A DNA stretch of 64,000 bases, from assembly GCF_019793435.1 (NCBI RefSeq), contig NZ_JAILYH010000027.1, positions 1 to 64,000 of the forward strand, read 5' to 3'. Positions 34,318 through 43,743 of the stretch are shown piece after piece. The number at the start of each line of letters is the position of its first letter. Positions within the stretch are counted from its first letter, which is position 1. This DNA comes from Rhizobium redzepovicii. GTDB lineage: Bacteria; Pseudomonadota; Alphaproteobacteria; Rhizobiales; Rhizobiaceae. Both the position numbers and the translations under genes were made by a program. The notes under the pieces are model-generated. The model made no database searches, was not told the DNA's origin, and was given only the letters and a program-made list of their open reading frames with translations.

Positions 34318-35220
34318 ATGAATGAAGAAACTCCTCGTTTGAAGATTGCGTTCATCGGACTCGGCGCGATGGGACTGCCCATGGCGGGCCATCTCATCGG
34401 GCCAGGCCGCGAAGTGGCGGGATTCGATTTGTCGGACGAGGCAAAGAGACGTTTCTCCGAAGCTGGAGGGACCTCCTGCGCAGACATTGCTGCAGCGGTC
34501 TGGAACGCCGACGTCATCATAACGATGCTGCCGAACGGCAAAATCGTGCGCGAGGCACTTCTCGGGGGAGAAAACTGGCGCAGCCTGAAGCAAGGAGCGC
34601 TTGTAATCGACATGAGCTCTTCTGCTCCCGGCGACACCAGGAGGCTGTCGGAGCAGCTTCAGTCGAAAGGGATCCGGCTGGTCGACGCTCCCGTGTCCGG
34701 CGGCACTCGGCGGGCGATTTCGGGAACCCTGGCTATCATGGTTGGCGGAGAGGCTCGAGACGTCGACGAGGCAGAACCTCTCCTCCGTATGCTTGGAGCC
34801 AACATCTTCCGGACCGGTGCAGTCGGTTCCGGCCACGCTATGAAGGCCATCAACAATTATGTTTCCGGAGCAGGGGTCGTTGCGACGATCGAAGGCGTGT
34901 TGCTGGGTAAGGAGTTCGGTCTGGAGCCGACGGTCGTCGTGGACATCCTCAATGCCTCGTCCGGTAAAAGCAACACGTCGGAAATCAAAATGAAGCAGTT
35001 CGTCCTATCGGGGACCTTCAACAGCGGGTTCGCACTCGGGCTGATGGCAAAGGACATCGGCATTGCAAACGGCCTCGCGTCTGAACTGGGATTGAACTTC
35101 GAGAATCTGGTGCATATCGCGGGTGTCTGGGAACGGGCGGCGAACGACCTCGGAAGCGGAGTCGACCACACCGAAATCGTTAAATATCTGGCCAGCCACC
35201 GTCAGGACGGCGCGGAATAG
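34318..35220 (+). CDS. 3-hydroxyisobutyrate dehydrogenase-family oxidoreductase
   Basis: 300 residues from ATG 34318. NAD fold IAFIGLGAMGLPMAGHLIG, the substrate loop DAPVSGGTRRAISGTLAIMV, and the catalytic Lys in GSGHAMKAINNYVSG. The beta-hydroxyacid dehydrogenase family interconverts hydroxyacids and semialdehydes (3-hydroxyisobutyrate, tartronate, hydroxymethylglutarate, threonate). Seventeen bases after the second gntR gene, closing the operon that began at 28355. A semialdehyde/hydroxyacid step in the pathway is likely; the acid is not identifiable. Confidence 0.85.
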   Translation: MNEETPRLKIAFIGLGAMGLPMAGHLIGPGREVAGFDLSDEAKRRFSEAGGTSCADIAAAVWNADVIITMLPNGKIVREALLGGENWRSLKQGALVIDMSSSAPGDTRRLSEQLQSKGIRLVDAPVSGGTRRAISGTLAIMVGGEARDVDEAEPLLRMLGANIFRTGAVGSGHAMKAINNYVSGAGVVATIEGVLLGKEFGLEPTVVVDILNASSGKSNTSEIKMKQFVLSGTFNSGFALGLMAKDIGIANGLASELGLNFENLVHIAGVWERAANDLGSGVDHTEIVKYLASHRQDGAE

Positions 35221-35232
35221 CATCCTCCCCTA

Positions 35233-35259
35233 TTGACAGATTATCAGACAATCTGTCAT
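35233..35259. promoter_or_regulatory. GntR-type operator site 5
   Basis: TTGACAGATT-ATCAGAC-AATCTGTCAT: nine of ten arm positions pair. It is located 138 bases before the ABC ATPase at 35397 and just after the preceding operon, so it controls the importer/aldehyde dehydrogenase unit. Confidence 0.78.
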
Positions 35260-35396
35260 TCTACCCGCCGAGTGAGGAGGGCGATTTCGCATAAGCGAGG
35301 TCGCCGGACACGAAAACTGAGAAAATTCGCGATTTTTGCGTTCGGCGCGCTTGGTGCGCCGGCGGGCGGGTTTTGCCGCTCGATGGGAGGAGAGAC

Positions 35397-36956
35397 ATGG
35401 CGAGCGAAGTGACAGTACGCCTGGCAGGTATTGCCAAGGCATTCGGAGAGACGAAGGCCCTGAAGAAGTGTGATTTCGAAGCCTGCGCGGGTGAAGTTCA
35501 CGCCATCGTCGGCGAGAACGGAAGCGGCAAGAGCACGATGGCGAAGATCATGTCGGGAGTGCTGCGTCCCGACACGGGGAAAGCAACGATCCTCGGCACA
35601 ACAATCAAAACGCCGATCGACGCCAAGAGCGTCGGACTAGCCACGATATTTCAGGAGGTTCTTGTCGCCGAGGAAGCAAGCGTTCTCGACAATCTTTACG
35701 TCGGCCGCGATGGTTTCTTTGAATGGCGCAAATCTTCCGGCAAACGCAGAGCGGAAGCGCAAGCTTTGCTGGATCGGCTTGTCGGCCAGCATGTAGACCT
35801 GTCGAGGAACGTCGGCGACTTTCCGCTCAGCGTTAAGCAATGGGTTGTCATTGCACGTGCAATCTTGAAATCCCCGAAAGTACTCATTCTCGACGAATCT
35901 TCGGCAGCGCTCGATCTCGATGCGACCGTTAGACTGCACGATGAGATCGACAGGCTGCGCAAGGCCGGGGCTACGGTTATCATCGTCACTCACAGGATTG
36001 CCGAACTGGTTCGGATAGCGGACCGCGCTACGATTTTACGCGACGGCGTTACGGTCGGTGTGCTGGAAAAGGCGGACATCAACGAGAACAATCTGCTGGC
36101 CATGATGACGCCTGCCGATCGCAAACTCAGCGGTGCCGCGAAAGATGGCAAACGGAAATCCGCCGAAAACCGCCGGGTCGTTCTGGAGGCCACCAAAACC
36201 ATTGCGCAACGCGGCTCCGCCCCCTTTGACTTCGCAATCAGAGAAGGCTCTATCGTGGGCGTGGCAGGTCTGGACGGCCAGGGCCAAGACGCGTTCGTTC
36301 GTGCACTAGCGAGAATCGTTGCGCCGTTCGGCGGGGACGCGAAAGCGCTGGATTCCGGGCGAAACGAACTTGTTTCGATGGGCGGACTCGAGGACGCCGC
36401 GCGCCTTGGCGTTGTTTATGTTTCCGGCGACCGGAAGCGTGAAGGTATTTTCCCCCAGCAGAGCATCTTCGAGAATCTCGCTATCGGCATCTACAAGAAG
36501 AACTTGGGCCCGCTCGGAATCATCAGACGAGGCAGGCTCAAACAGATGTTCTCCAGGGAAGTCGATCGCCTTCGGGTTAAAATCGGCCGCCCAGACAATA
36601 GGATCACGTCCCTATCGGGTGGAAATCAGCAGAAGATACTCATCGGCCGGGCTTTCGCCAATAATCCTAAGGTCATCATTCTCAACGATCCGGCGCGCGG
36701 CGTCGATCTGGGCACGAAGCGCGATCTGTATCGCGAGCTCGAGATATTCGCGGAACAGGGCGGAGCCGTGATCTACCTCTCGAGCGAAATCGAGGAATTT
36801 CTCGGTTTCGCGGACCGGGTAGATGTCTTCCACCATGGCAGAATTTACCGTTCGCTCGCGGGGGACCAGATCAATGAAGAGACAATCCTCGCAGCAATGT
36901 TCGGGCGGTCGGAAGCCGACGTCGTCGAGTTTACATCTGAAAGGAAGGTGCACTGA
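35397..36956 (+). CDS. sugar-type ABC transporter ATPase (RbsA/MglA family)
   Basis: 519 residues with two ABC domains. The first has Walker A VGENGSGKSTMAKI and Walker B VLILDESSAALD; the second has the degenerate P-loop GVAGLDGQGQDAFV and signature LSGGNQQKILIGRAFANNPK, as usual in RbsA-type ATPases. It powers import through the two permeases that follow. GGAGAG precedes the ATG, and the stop overlaps the first permease start by one base. The cognate binding protein is probably the one at 30668, since no other lies in this operon. Confidence 0.9.
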   Translation: MASEVTVRLAGIAKAFGETKALKKCDFEACAGEVHAIVGENGSGKSTMAKIMSGVLRPDTGKATILGTTIKTPIDAKSVGLATIFQEVLVAEEASVLDNLYVGRDGFFEWRKSSGKRRAEAQALLDRLVGQHVDLSRNVGDFPLSVKQWVVIARAILKSPKVLILDESSAALDLDATVRLHDEIDRLRKAGATVIIVTHRIAELVRIADRATILRDGVTVGVLEKADINENNLLAMMTPADRKLSGAAKDGKRKSAENRRVVLEATKTIAQRGSAPFDFAIREGSIVGVAGLDGQGQDAFVRALARIVAPFGGDAKALDSGRNELVSMGGLEDAARLGVVYVSGDRKREGIFPQQSIFENLAIGIYKKNLGPLGIIRRGRLKQMFSREVDRLRVKIGRPDNRITSLSGGNQQKILIGRAFANNPKVIILNDPARGVDLGTKRDLYRELEIFAEQGGAVIYLSSEIEEFLGFADRVDVFHHGRIYRSLAGDQINEETILAAMFGRSEADVVEFTSERKVH

Positions 36957-37927
36957 TGTCTGCGCAACTGAAGATGCCCGCCTTGTTCCAGGACCGCTCG
37001 CTCGTCGTTCCATGCCTTCTGTTTGTGGTCCAGATTTTGCTGGCCGCTATCCTGTCCCCGCGGTTGTTCACAGTTGACGGCATAGGCGGTGCGATATTGG
37101 TGGTGACACCGCTCGTTCTTACCACGTTGGCGATAACCCCGATCGTTATAGCGGGGCGGGCGTCTGTGGACCTCGCGGTGGGACCGCTCCTGAGCTTTAT
37201 CAACGTCACGCTGATCGCGTGGCTCGTTGGAAACGGCATCACCAATCCGGTCGCCGTGATATCGTGGGTGGTTGGGGTGGGTGCTGCCTATCAGCTCATC
37301 CAGGCTTTGATCATCATTTATGTCCGAGTGGCCCCGATCATCGTCACTCTTTCGGGATTTCTCGTTCTTTCGGGCGTGAACCTCATGGTTATGTCAAGTT
37401 CGGGGGGCGTCGCACCGGATTGGATGATGAGCTGGGGGGCAGGGACAAGCATTTTCTCGCCCGTGCTCGGTCTATTGATCGCGGCTTTCGCCATCTGGGC
37501 CATCATTCGCAGGACCTCGTTTTTCACCCATCTCCGGATGACCGGCGCTGACGAACGTATGGCTTACACGAGTGGAGTGAGGGTTAATCTTGTGCGGATC
37601 GCCGCCCACATGCTCGGCGGGGTTTTCGTCGGACTGGCCGCGCTGAGTTACACCGCGCTGGTTTCTTCCGGCGATCCCACGCAGGGGAGCAATTATACCC
37701 TCCAGGCGGTGACCGCTCTGGTTTTGGGCGGTGCCAATCTCGCGGGTGGCCGTGGTGGCGCTCTCGGATCAACGTTGGGCGCGCTCAACATGTTTCTAAT
37801 CTCCTACCTGCTCTCCGTTTTCAGCTTTGGGAGCGTGACGGGTTTTGTAACGCAGATGGCCTTTGGCTTGGTTCTGATGACATCCCTGCTCATCAACGTC
37901 GTTATGACCAACCGCCGCGTCGTTTGA
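36956..37927 (+). CDS. sugar-type ABC transporter permease 1
   Basis: 323 residues, about eight to ten membrane spans, RbsC/BPD_transp_2 family: PIVIAGRASVDLAVGPLLSF, VAPIIVTLSGFLVLSG and the C-terminal VLGGANLAGGRGGALGSTLG. Couples to the ATPase upstream in the inner membrane. Start overlaps the ATPase stop by one base (TGATG); 16 bases separate it from permease 2. Confidence 0.88.
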   Translation: MSAQLKMPALFQDRSLVVPCLLFVVQILLAAILSPRLFTVDGIGGAILVVTPLVLTTLAITPIVIAGRASVDLAVGPLLSFINVTLIAWLVGNGITNPVAVISWVVGVGAAYQLIQALIIIYVRVAPIIVTLSGFLVLSGVNLMVMSSSGGVAPDWMMSWGAGTSIFSPVLGLLIAAFAIWAIIRRTSFFTHLRMTGADERMAYTSGVRVNLVRIAAHMLGGVFVGLAALSYTALVSSGDPTQGSNYTLQAVTALVLGGANLAGGRGGALGSTLGALNMFLISYLLSVFSFGSVTGFVTQMAFGLVLMTSLLINVVMTNRRVV

Positions 37928-37943
37928 TAGGAAATCCAAAGTC

Positions 37944-38963
37944 ATGACCTCAACATTCACACATATCGACACACCTTCCACCTCCCGTGCCGGCGGCTTC
38001 CGTGTCCAGCGGGGCATAGCCATAGGCTTTGCACTGCTGGCGGTGTTAATTGTGCTTGGCGCGGTGCTCGTGCCGGGCTTCGTCTCACCCCGGAACATGC
38101 GCTCGATCCTGTTGCTGGCCGCGTTCCTCGGTCTTGCCTCGCTGGGCCAGACGCTGTGCGCGTTGGTGGGTGCTCTCGACCTTTCGATACCATATTTGAT
38201 CGGCGCGGCGAACATTCTCTATCCAACGCTGCTGGTCGCCGGCGTGCCTGCATGGCTTGCAGTGGTCGTCGTCGTGGCACTGGGCGCGGCCGTGGGTTTT
38301 GGCAACGGGCTGCTAAGTTTCAAGCTGCAAGGGCAAGCCCTGATCATGTCTTTGGGAGTAGGCTTCGCGGTTGTGGGAGCGGTTCAGCTCTACACCTCCC
38401 TCGGCTCTGCATTCAGCGGAACGGTCTTCGCGCCGGTTCCCAACTGGCTCCGAAACTTCGCGGCATTCAATGGAAAGACGTTCGGGTTTGCGATGCCGCC
38501 GGTGGTTATACTCTGGCTGGTGATTACGGGCTGCACGATCTGGGCACTGTATAATACCTGGTTTGGCCGCTCCATTTACGCAATTGGCGGAAGCCGGGTC
38601 GCCGCGGCACGCCTTGGCATCTCGGAGTTCCGGGTCTGGACGGTGATCCACGCGTTAAGCGGTGGCATGTCGGCCCTCACCGGGGTGCTTCTCCTCGGTT
38701 TTTCCGGCGGCGGATATGTCGGCGTCGGCGATCCCTACCTTTTCACCACGGTGGCCGCTGTCGTCATCGGAGGCACGTCATTGCTCGGCGGAGCAGGAGG
38801 ATATGGCGCGTCCGTGCTCGGCGTCCTCGTATTGACGGTCCTCACCTCTCTTCTAGTTGGCCTCGGCCTCAGCTTTGCCGCTCAGCAAGCGATCGTTGGC
38901 CTCCTCATCATCCCAATGGTAGCGATCTATGCGCGGTCACCGCACATCAGAAATCAGATCTAA
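37944..38963 (+). CDS. sugar-type ABC transporter permease 2
   Basis: 339 residues, RbsC-like membrane protein: LGLASLGQTLCALVGALDLS, IMSLGVGFAVVGAVQLYTSL, and VAAVVIGGTSLLGGAGGYGA near the C-terminus. It forms a heterodimeric channel with permease 1. The paired permeases with a single double-domain ATPase and an operon-external binding protein make a complete importer. Confidence 0.88.
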   Translation: MTSTFTHIDTPSTSRAGGFRVQRGIAIGFALLAVLIVLGAVLVPGFVSPRNMRSILLLAAFLGLASLGQTLCALVGALDLSIPYLIGAANILYPTLLVAGVPAWLAVVVVVALGAAVGFGNGLLSFKLQGQALIMSLGVGFAVVGAVQLYTSLGSAFSGTVFAPVPNWLRNFAAFNGKTFGFAMPPVVILWLVITGCTIWALYNTWFGRSIYAIGGSRVAAARLGISEFRVWTVIHALSGGMSALTGVLLLGFSGGGYVGVGDPYLFTTVAAVVIGGTSLLGGAGGYGASVLGVLVLTVLTSLLVGLGLSFAAQQAIVGLLIIPMVAIYARSPHIRNQI

Positions 38964-39003
38964 ACGGAAGTTCGCTGCTTCAATACATTGAAAGGAATGC
39001 TCG

Positions 39004-40488
39004 ATGTCGATTTCGCCAACCCTTAGGTCGAAGCTCACGGACGCAACTCTCGTGCGCGAGGCAAGCTATGTCGGTGGTGAGTGGCACGACTATGACGGCA
39101 CGGGTGCGACAGTAGACGTTTATAACCCTTCCAACGGAGAACTGCTTGCGAAGATCCCCAGCACGGACCTCGGCGACATCAAGCATGCCATCAAAGTGGC
39201 GAGCGTCGCGCAGAAGCGCTGGGCAAAGCGCACGGGCAAAGATCGAGCCGGCATTCTCAAGAAGCTTCACGAACTGGTCATCGCGAACGCGGAAGACCTT
39301 GCGGTTATCCTGACTTCGGAGATGGGAAAACCGCTCTCAGAAGCCCGCGGCGAAATCGCGTATGGGGCAAGCTATATCGAATGGTTCGCGGAAGAGGCGA
39401 AGCGGGTGTATGGCGACACGATACCCGCGCACCAGGAAGACAAACGAATCCTCGTCCTGAAACAGCCCGTCGGTGTCGTGGCAGGCATTTCTCCGTGGAA
39501 TTTTCCGAATGCGATGGTGACTCGCAAGGTCGCTCCAGCCCTCGCTGCGGGCTGCGCAATTGTGTTCAAGCCCGCCGCGGAAACGCCGCTTTCCACTATC
39601 GCTCTCGCGGTGCTAGCAGAACGCGCGGGAGTTCCAGCAGGACTTTTCAGCGTGCTCCCAACAACCCAGTCGCGCGTTTTCGGCGAGGAAGTCTGTGCGA
39701 ACCCCGCCGTCAAGAAGTTGACCTTCACGGGATCGACGGAGGTCGGGCGGGTGCTGATGGCCCAAGGCGCCCAGAAAATCATGAAGCTTAGCCTTGAACT
39801 CGGCGGCAACGCGCCGTTCATAGTATTCGATGATGCCGACCTCGACGCCGCCGTCGAGGGTGCGATGATTTCCAAATTCAGGAACGCCGGCCAGACGTGT
39901 GTATGCGCCAATCGCCTTTATGTGCAGGACGGGGTCTACGACGCATTCATTGCGAAGCTTGCCGCTCGTGTTGAAGGCCTGAAAATCGCCGACGGCTTCG
40001 AAGAAGGCACCGCCATCGGTCCCTTGATCAACCAGGCAGCCGTGGCAAAACTGAATGCTCATATCGAGGATGCCCTCATAAAGGGTGCTCGATTGGTGAC
40101 GGGTGGACACGGCCACGCGAACGGAGGCACTTTTGTTCAGCCCACGGTTCTCGCCGATGTAAACGCAAGCATGACAGTCGCGCGTGAAGAAACCTTCGCT
40201 CCGCTTGCACCTGTTTTTCGGTTCAAGTCCGCCGATGAAGTCATCGAGTTGGCCAACGACACGGAATTCGGTCTTGCCGCGTACTTCTATGCCAACGATC
40301 TGAGGAACGTCTGGAAGATCACAGAAGCCCTGGAATACGGGATGGTGGGCGTCAACACCGGACTAATTTCCACCGAGGTTGCGCCATTCGGCGGCGTCAA
40401 GCAATCAGGCTTCGGTCGTGAAGGATCCAAATACGGGATGGATGATTTCCTGTCGATCAAATACGTCTGCATGGGCGGGCTGGCCTGA
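39004..40488 (+). CDS. gabD: succinate-semialdehyde dehydrogenase-like aldehyde dehydrogenase
   Basis: 494 residues, GabD-type throughout: YVGGEWHDYDGTGATVDVYN, PVGVVAGISPWNFPNAMVTR, FTGSTEVGRVLMAQ, general-base Glu in LELGGNAPFIVFDDAD, catalytic Cys in FRNAGQTCVCANR, and the C-terminal APFGGVKQSGFGREGSKYG. Oxidises succinic (or similar C4-C5) semialdehyde to the diacid with NAD(P). Last gene of the importer operon behind operator site 5. It suggests that the pathway delivers a C4 semialdehyde to the TCA cycle as succinate. Confidence 0.87.
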   Translation: MSISPTLRSKLTDATLVREASYVGGEWHDYDGTGATVDVYNPSNGELLAKIPSTDLGDIKHAIKVASVAQKRWAKRTGKDRAGILKKLHELVIANAEDLAVILTSEMGKPLSEARGEIAYGASYIEWFAEEAKRVYGDTIPAHQEDKRILVLKQPVGVVAGISPWNFPNAMVTRKVAPALAAGCAIVFKPAAETPLSTIALAVLAERAGVPAGLFSVLPTTQSRVFGEEVCANPAVKKLTFTGSTEVGRVLMAQGAQKIMKLSLELGGNAPFIVFDDADLDAAVEGAMISKFRNAGQTCVCANRLYVQDGVYDAFIAKLAARVEGLKIADGFEEGTAIGPLINQAAVAKLNAHIEDALIKGARLVTGGHGHANGGTFVQPTVLADVNASMTVAREETFAPLAPVFRFKSADEVIELANDTEFGLAAYFYANDLRNVWKITEALEYGMVGVNTGLISTEVAPFGGVKQSGFGREGSKYGMDDFLSIKYVCMGGLA

Positions 40489-40532
40489 AAAACGCCGAAG
40501 GCCGGCCGGGCCAAAGCGCGCCTCACTTAGTA

Positions 40533-40558
40533 TTGCAGATTGTCGGATTGTCTGCTAA
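40533..40558. promoter_or_regulatory. GntR-type operator site 6 (degenerate)
   Basis: CAGATT-GTCGGAT followed by a right arm with six of ten matches, 34 bases before the FMN reductase GTG. A weaker copy that may still place this operon in the regulon. Confidence 0.5.
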
Positions 40559-40591
40559 TGTGTGTGGTACACACGGTGGAGTTAGAGTTCG

Positions 40592-41110
40592 GTGAAAATC
40601 GTAGGTGTTACCGGAAACCTCACGCGGCCTTCCAAGACCCGCTCGCTTTGCGAGTACTTGCTGGATCAATTGTCGGAGGGTGGTTCAAGCGGGCATTGCT
40701 TCGACCTGATCGACGCTCTGCCGGGGTTGGGCGGCACAGTATGGCGTAGTGAGGCACCCGGTGAAGTCGAGGCCCTGCTATCGGCAATCGAACAAGCGGA
40801 TATGCTCGTGGTCGGTTCTCCCGTCTATAAGGCGTCGTACACGGGAATGCTCAAACACCTGTTCGACTTGGTGGATGCCAAGGCTCTTGCTTCCAAGCCG
40901 GTGATCGCATTTGCCACCGGGAAAGCTCCCGCCCACGGTGAACACGTCGAGGCTCACATGCGTTCGCTCTTCGGGTTCTTCGAAGCCCGGATGCCAGCTC
41001 GTTTCATCTACGCCCTTGATCGGGACTTCGAAGCCGGATTGCCGAGCTCCGGTTTGAAAGCGGTCGTTCACCAGGTAGTTCAACAAGTCCGGACGGACTT
41101 GGTTGCGTAG
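40592..41110 (+). CDS. NAD(P)H-dependent FMN reductase (SsuE/MsuE family)
   Basis: 172 residues, GTG start. Flavodoxin-like fold: MKIVGVTGNLTRPSKTRSLC, then LVVGSPVYKASYTGMLKHLF, which holds the FMN loop, and KPVIAFATGKAPAHGEHV. The SsuE/MsuE group supplies reduced FMN to LLM monooxygenases, making this a second candidate reductase for the enzyme at 29421. Nineteen bases precede the ribBA start, so FMN reduction and flavin precursor synthesis are linked in one operon. Confidence 0.86.
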   Translation: MKIVGVTGNLTRPSKTRSLCEYLLDQLSEGGSSGHCFDLIDALPGLGGTVWRSEAPGEVEALLSAIEQADMLVVGSPVYKASYTGMLKHLFDLVDAKALASKPVIAFATGKAPAHGEHVEAHMRSLFGFFEARMPARFIYALDRDFEAGLPSSGLKAVVHQVVQQVRTDLVA

Positions 41111-41129
41111 GCTCGTCAGGGAGAAGAAC

Positions 41130-42407
41130 ATGCCCTTTTCAACCATAAGCCAAGCCATCGAAGCGATCGCGAATGGTGAGATGATCGTCGTCGTGGACGA
41201 TGAAAATCGGGAGAACGAGGGCGATATTCTCGTTGCCGCGGACAAAATCACGCCCGAGCACGTTGCCTTCATGATGAGGCATGCGCGCGGCCTGATTTGC
41301 GTACCGCTGCCTGGCGAAAGGCTGGACGAGCTGGATGTACCGCTAATGGTCATCCGAAATTCCGATTCCTTGCAGACGGCCTTCACCGTATCGGTGGACT
41401 ACAATATCGGAACCACTACCGGGATTTCCGCCAAGGACCGTGCGGCTACGATTCGCGCCCTCGTTGACGGCAACACCAAGCCTTCCGAACTTTCACGCCC
41501 TGGCCACATCTTCCCCCTTCGCGCAAATCCGCGCGGAGTGTTGGGCAGGCCGGGTCACACGGAGGCCGCGATCGATTTTTCGCGCCTTGCCGGCTTGTCG
41601 CCAACTGGCGTTATCTGCGAGATTGCCAACGATGACGGTAGTATGTCGCGCCTTCCGGAGTTGATGGAATTCGCCGCTTTGCACGGCCTGCATATCGTGA
41701 CGATCGAAGCGCTCATCGAACACTGCAGGGCGGTCGAGCCGGCGGTCAAGCGTTACTCCAGCTCCAAGATGCCCACGCGGTTTGCCGAGTTTTCCGCCAT
41801 CACCTACCGCGACGAGGTCTCTGGCTTAGAACACATTGCACTGACTTACGGAGATGTTTCCGGCGGGCATGACATTCCGACGCGTGTCCATTCTGAATGC
41901 CTCACCGGGGAGGTCTTCCGGTCTCTGCGTTGCGACTGCGGCGAGCAACTCGAGATGTCGATGCGAGCCATCCGGCAGGCGGGAGTAGGATGCATCGTCT
42001 ACCTTCGTGGTCAGGAAGGTCGTGGCATCGGTTTAGGTAACAAAATCGCCGCGTATGGACTGCAGGATGCTGGATTGGATACTCTTGACGCAAATCACGC
42101 GTTGGGCTTCCCTTCGGATGCTCGGCAGTTCGGCGCAGCCGCGGATATCCTTGCGGATCTGGGCATCCAAAGCGTGAAGCTTTTGACAAACAACCCCGGA
42201 AAACTGGAAGCGTTGCGTGCCGCTGGCGTGGCGGTGACATCCCGCCAAAGTCTTATCGCGGCTGCCAACGCGACGAACATATCCTATCTTCGCGCAAAAC
42301 GTGACCGGTTCGGCCACTTCTTTGAGAAAGAGCAAGCGCCGGGCCAGGAGACAGACAATGTCGTCTCGGTATGGAGTTCCAAAATATCGGCCGGCCCCCT
42401 CGGATAG
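41130..42407 (+). CDS. ribBA: bifunctional DHBP synthase / GTP cyclohydrolase II
   Basis: 425 residues. Residues 1-200 are 3,4-dihydroxy-2-butanone-4-phosphate synthase (VDDENRENEGDILVAADKIT, SRPGHIFPLRANPRGVLGRP, GHTEAAIDFSRLAGLSPTGV). Residues ~205-400 are GTP cyclohydrolase II with zinc Cys in VHSECLTGEVFRSLRCDCGE and the GTP loop LRGQEGRGIGLGNK. It makes both precursors of riboflavin. The other rib genes are absent here, so this is an extra flux-setting copy dedicated to the island, paired with an FMN reductase and upstream of no flavin-biosynthetic neighbours. Confidence 0.92.
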   Translation: MPFSTISQAIEAIANGEMIVVVDDENRENEGDILVAADKITPEHVAFMMRHARGLICVPLPGERLDELDVPLMVIRNSDSLQTAFTVSVDYNIGTTTGISAKDRAATIRALVDGNTKPSELSRPGHIFPLRANPRGVLGRPGHTEAAIDFSRLAGLSPTGVICEIANDDGSMSRLPELMEFAALHGLHIVTIEALIEHCRAVEPAVKRYSSSKMPTRFAEFSAITYRDEVSGLEHIALTYGDVSGGHDIPTRVHSECLTGEVFRSLRCDCGEQLEMSMRAIRQAGVGCIVYLRGQEGRGIGLGNKIAAYGLQDAGLDTLDANHALGFPSDARQFGAAADILADLGIQSVKLLTNNPGKLEALRAAGVAVTSRQSLIAAANATNISYLRAKRDRFGHFFEKEQAPGQETDNVVSVWSSKISAGPLG

Positions 42408-42731
42408 AGCGTAACCGCTGTTCTGCCGCGACGTTTACTGTCATCGCTAATCTGTGATCGCCTCTCTATGGACGAGCGAAGGGAGTTTCTCCATCGAGAC
42501 TACAATGGAGGTTCTCACGACCAGGAAGGAATTCTCTGTCGGCATCGTTCCAGTTGGAACGTAGTGGCGGCGTCAATCAGTGATCATCCACATCCGACCG
42601 TCAAGGTGCGAACAGGACGCCTATATTTGGCAACGGCGCGCGGCCGTTCAGCCACCTGGTCCTGCTCATTTTTTGCGGTCGTCTGACGCCAGATCGGTCG
42701 AGGCGGCTGCGACGCCGCCCCGATTTCTCAT
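42408..42731. other. convergent intergenic region, no gene seen
   Basis: 324 bases between ribBA and a convergent binding-protein gene. It contains a six-base-pair GGCGGC / GCCGCC hairpin at 42703-42720 next to the binding-protein stop. No conserved frame, operator or repeat is recognised in the rest. Confidence 0.5.
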
Positions 42732-43718
42732 TTAGTTCTGGTACTGGGCGATGTTTTCCTTGTTAAGCGTAAGCCAAGGCACCGTGTAGTGCTTGCTCGT
42801 TCCACCAGCCCAGTCGATGTTAAGGGTTTTCCAGATTTCCGATTGGGGCTCGTAGCTCTCGCCGACGAGCTGTCGCAGAGCGAGATCCAATGCACCCTGT
42901 CCCTCGGCTTTCGCGTACTTGTAGAGGGACATGTACATCTCTCCGTCGGCGATCGCCCGCTTTCCATCGGGAATACCGTCGATACCGATGACAGGAACAT
43001 CCGCCGGACTAAGACCAGCGCTCTTGATCGCCTCAATCGCACCGAGGGCCATTTCGTCGTTCTCGGAAAGTACGCCGTTAATCTGACCCGAATATGCGGA
43101 CAGCCAGTTCTCCATGACGGCCTGGCCCTCGGCGCGGCTCCAATTTCCGGACTTGGAAGCAATAAGCTTCAACCCCGGATGCGCGGCCAGGGATGCGTCG
43201 ATTCCCTTCCTACGTGATATCTGCGCCGACTGGCCAATCGGCCCTTCCAGCACTACGATGTTGCCCTTGCCTTTGAGCCGCTCGGCAAGAAAGTCCCCGA
43301 TCATTTTGCCGCCCAGCGGATCGTCTACGATGATTTGGGAGGTAATCTTGTCGGAACTTGATTCGAGCGCCGAACCGATGACCGGAATGCCTGCGTCAAT
43401 GGCCTTCTCGATCGGCGCGGACGACGCTTCGCGGTCAAACGATTCCATGATGATTGCATCAAACTTCTGGGTGATCATTGTGTCCATCGCATTCGATTGC
43501 ACAAGTGGATCGAACTTTCCGTCGAATACGACGATCTTGACCTTGCCGTTGAGCACCCAGGGGTGCTGCTGGATTTCTTCCGTGAGTGTGTGCGCGTATT
43601 CGGCCGACTCGCCGAAAGAATTGACACCGATGACGAACTGCTTGTCTTTCCCGATCGCCGGCGATGCGGCCAGGGCAGTGACGACCGCGGCAAATGTCAG
43701 TTTCTGTAACATGCTCAA
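42732..43718 (-). CDS. sugar-type ABC transporter periplasmic binding protein 2
   Basis: 328 residues. Signal peptide MSMLQKLTFAAVVTALAASPAIG, then a type I periplasmic binding fold: FVIGVNSFGESAEYAHTLTE, ITQKFDAIIMESFDREASSA, GPIGQSAQISRRKGIDASLA, NGVLSENDEMALGAIEAIKS. Closer to RbsB in size than the protein at 30668. Last gene of a minus-strand importer operon (ATPase 46345, permease 44727). Distinct from the first importer in having its binding protein in cis. Confidence 0.88.
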   Translation of the reverse strand: MSMLQKLTFAAVVTALAASPAIGKDKQFVIGVNSFGESAEYAHTLTEEIQQHPWVLNGKVKIVVFDGKFDPLVQSNAMDTMITQKFDAIIMESFDREASSAPIEKAIDAGIPVIGSALESSSDKITSQIIVDDPLGGKMIGDFLAERLKGKGNIVVLEGPIGQSAQISRRKGIDASLAAHPGLKLIASKSGNWSRAEGQAVMENWLSAYSGQINGVLSENDEMALGAIEAIKSAGLSPADVPVIGIDGIPDGKRAIADGEMYMSLYKYAKAEGQGALDLALRQLVGESYEPQSEIWKTLNIDWAGGTSKHYTVPWLTLNKENIAQYQN

Positions 43719-43743
43719 AATACTCCTCCGTTGTTGAGCTGGC

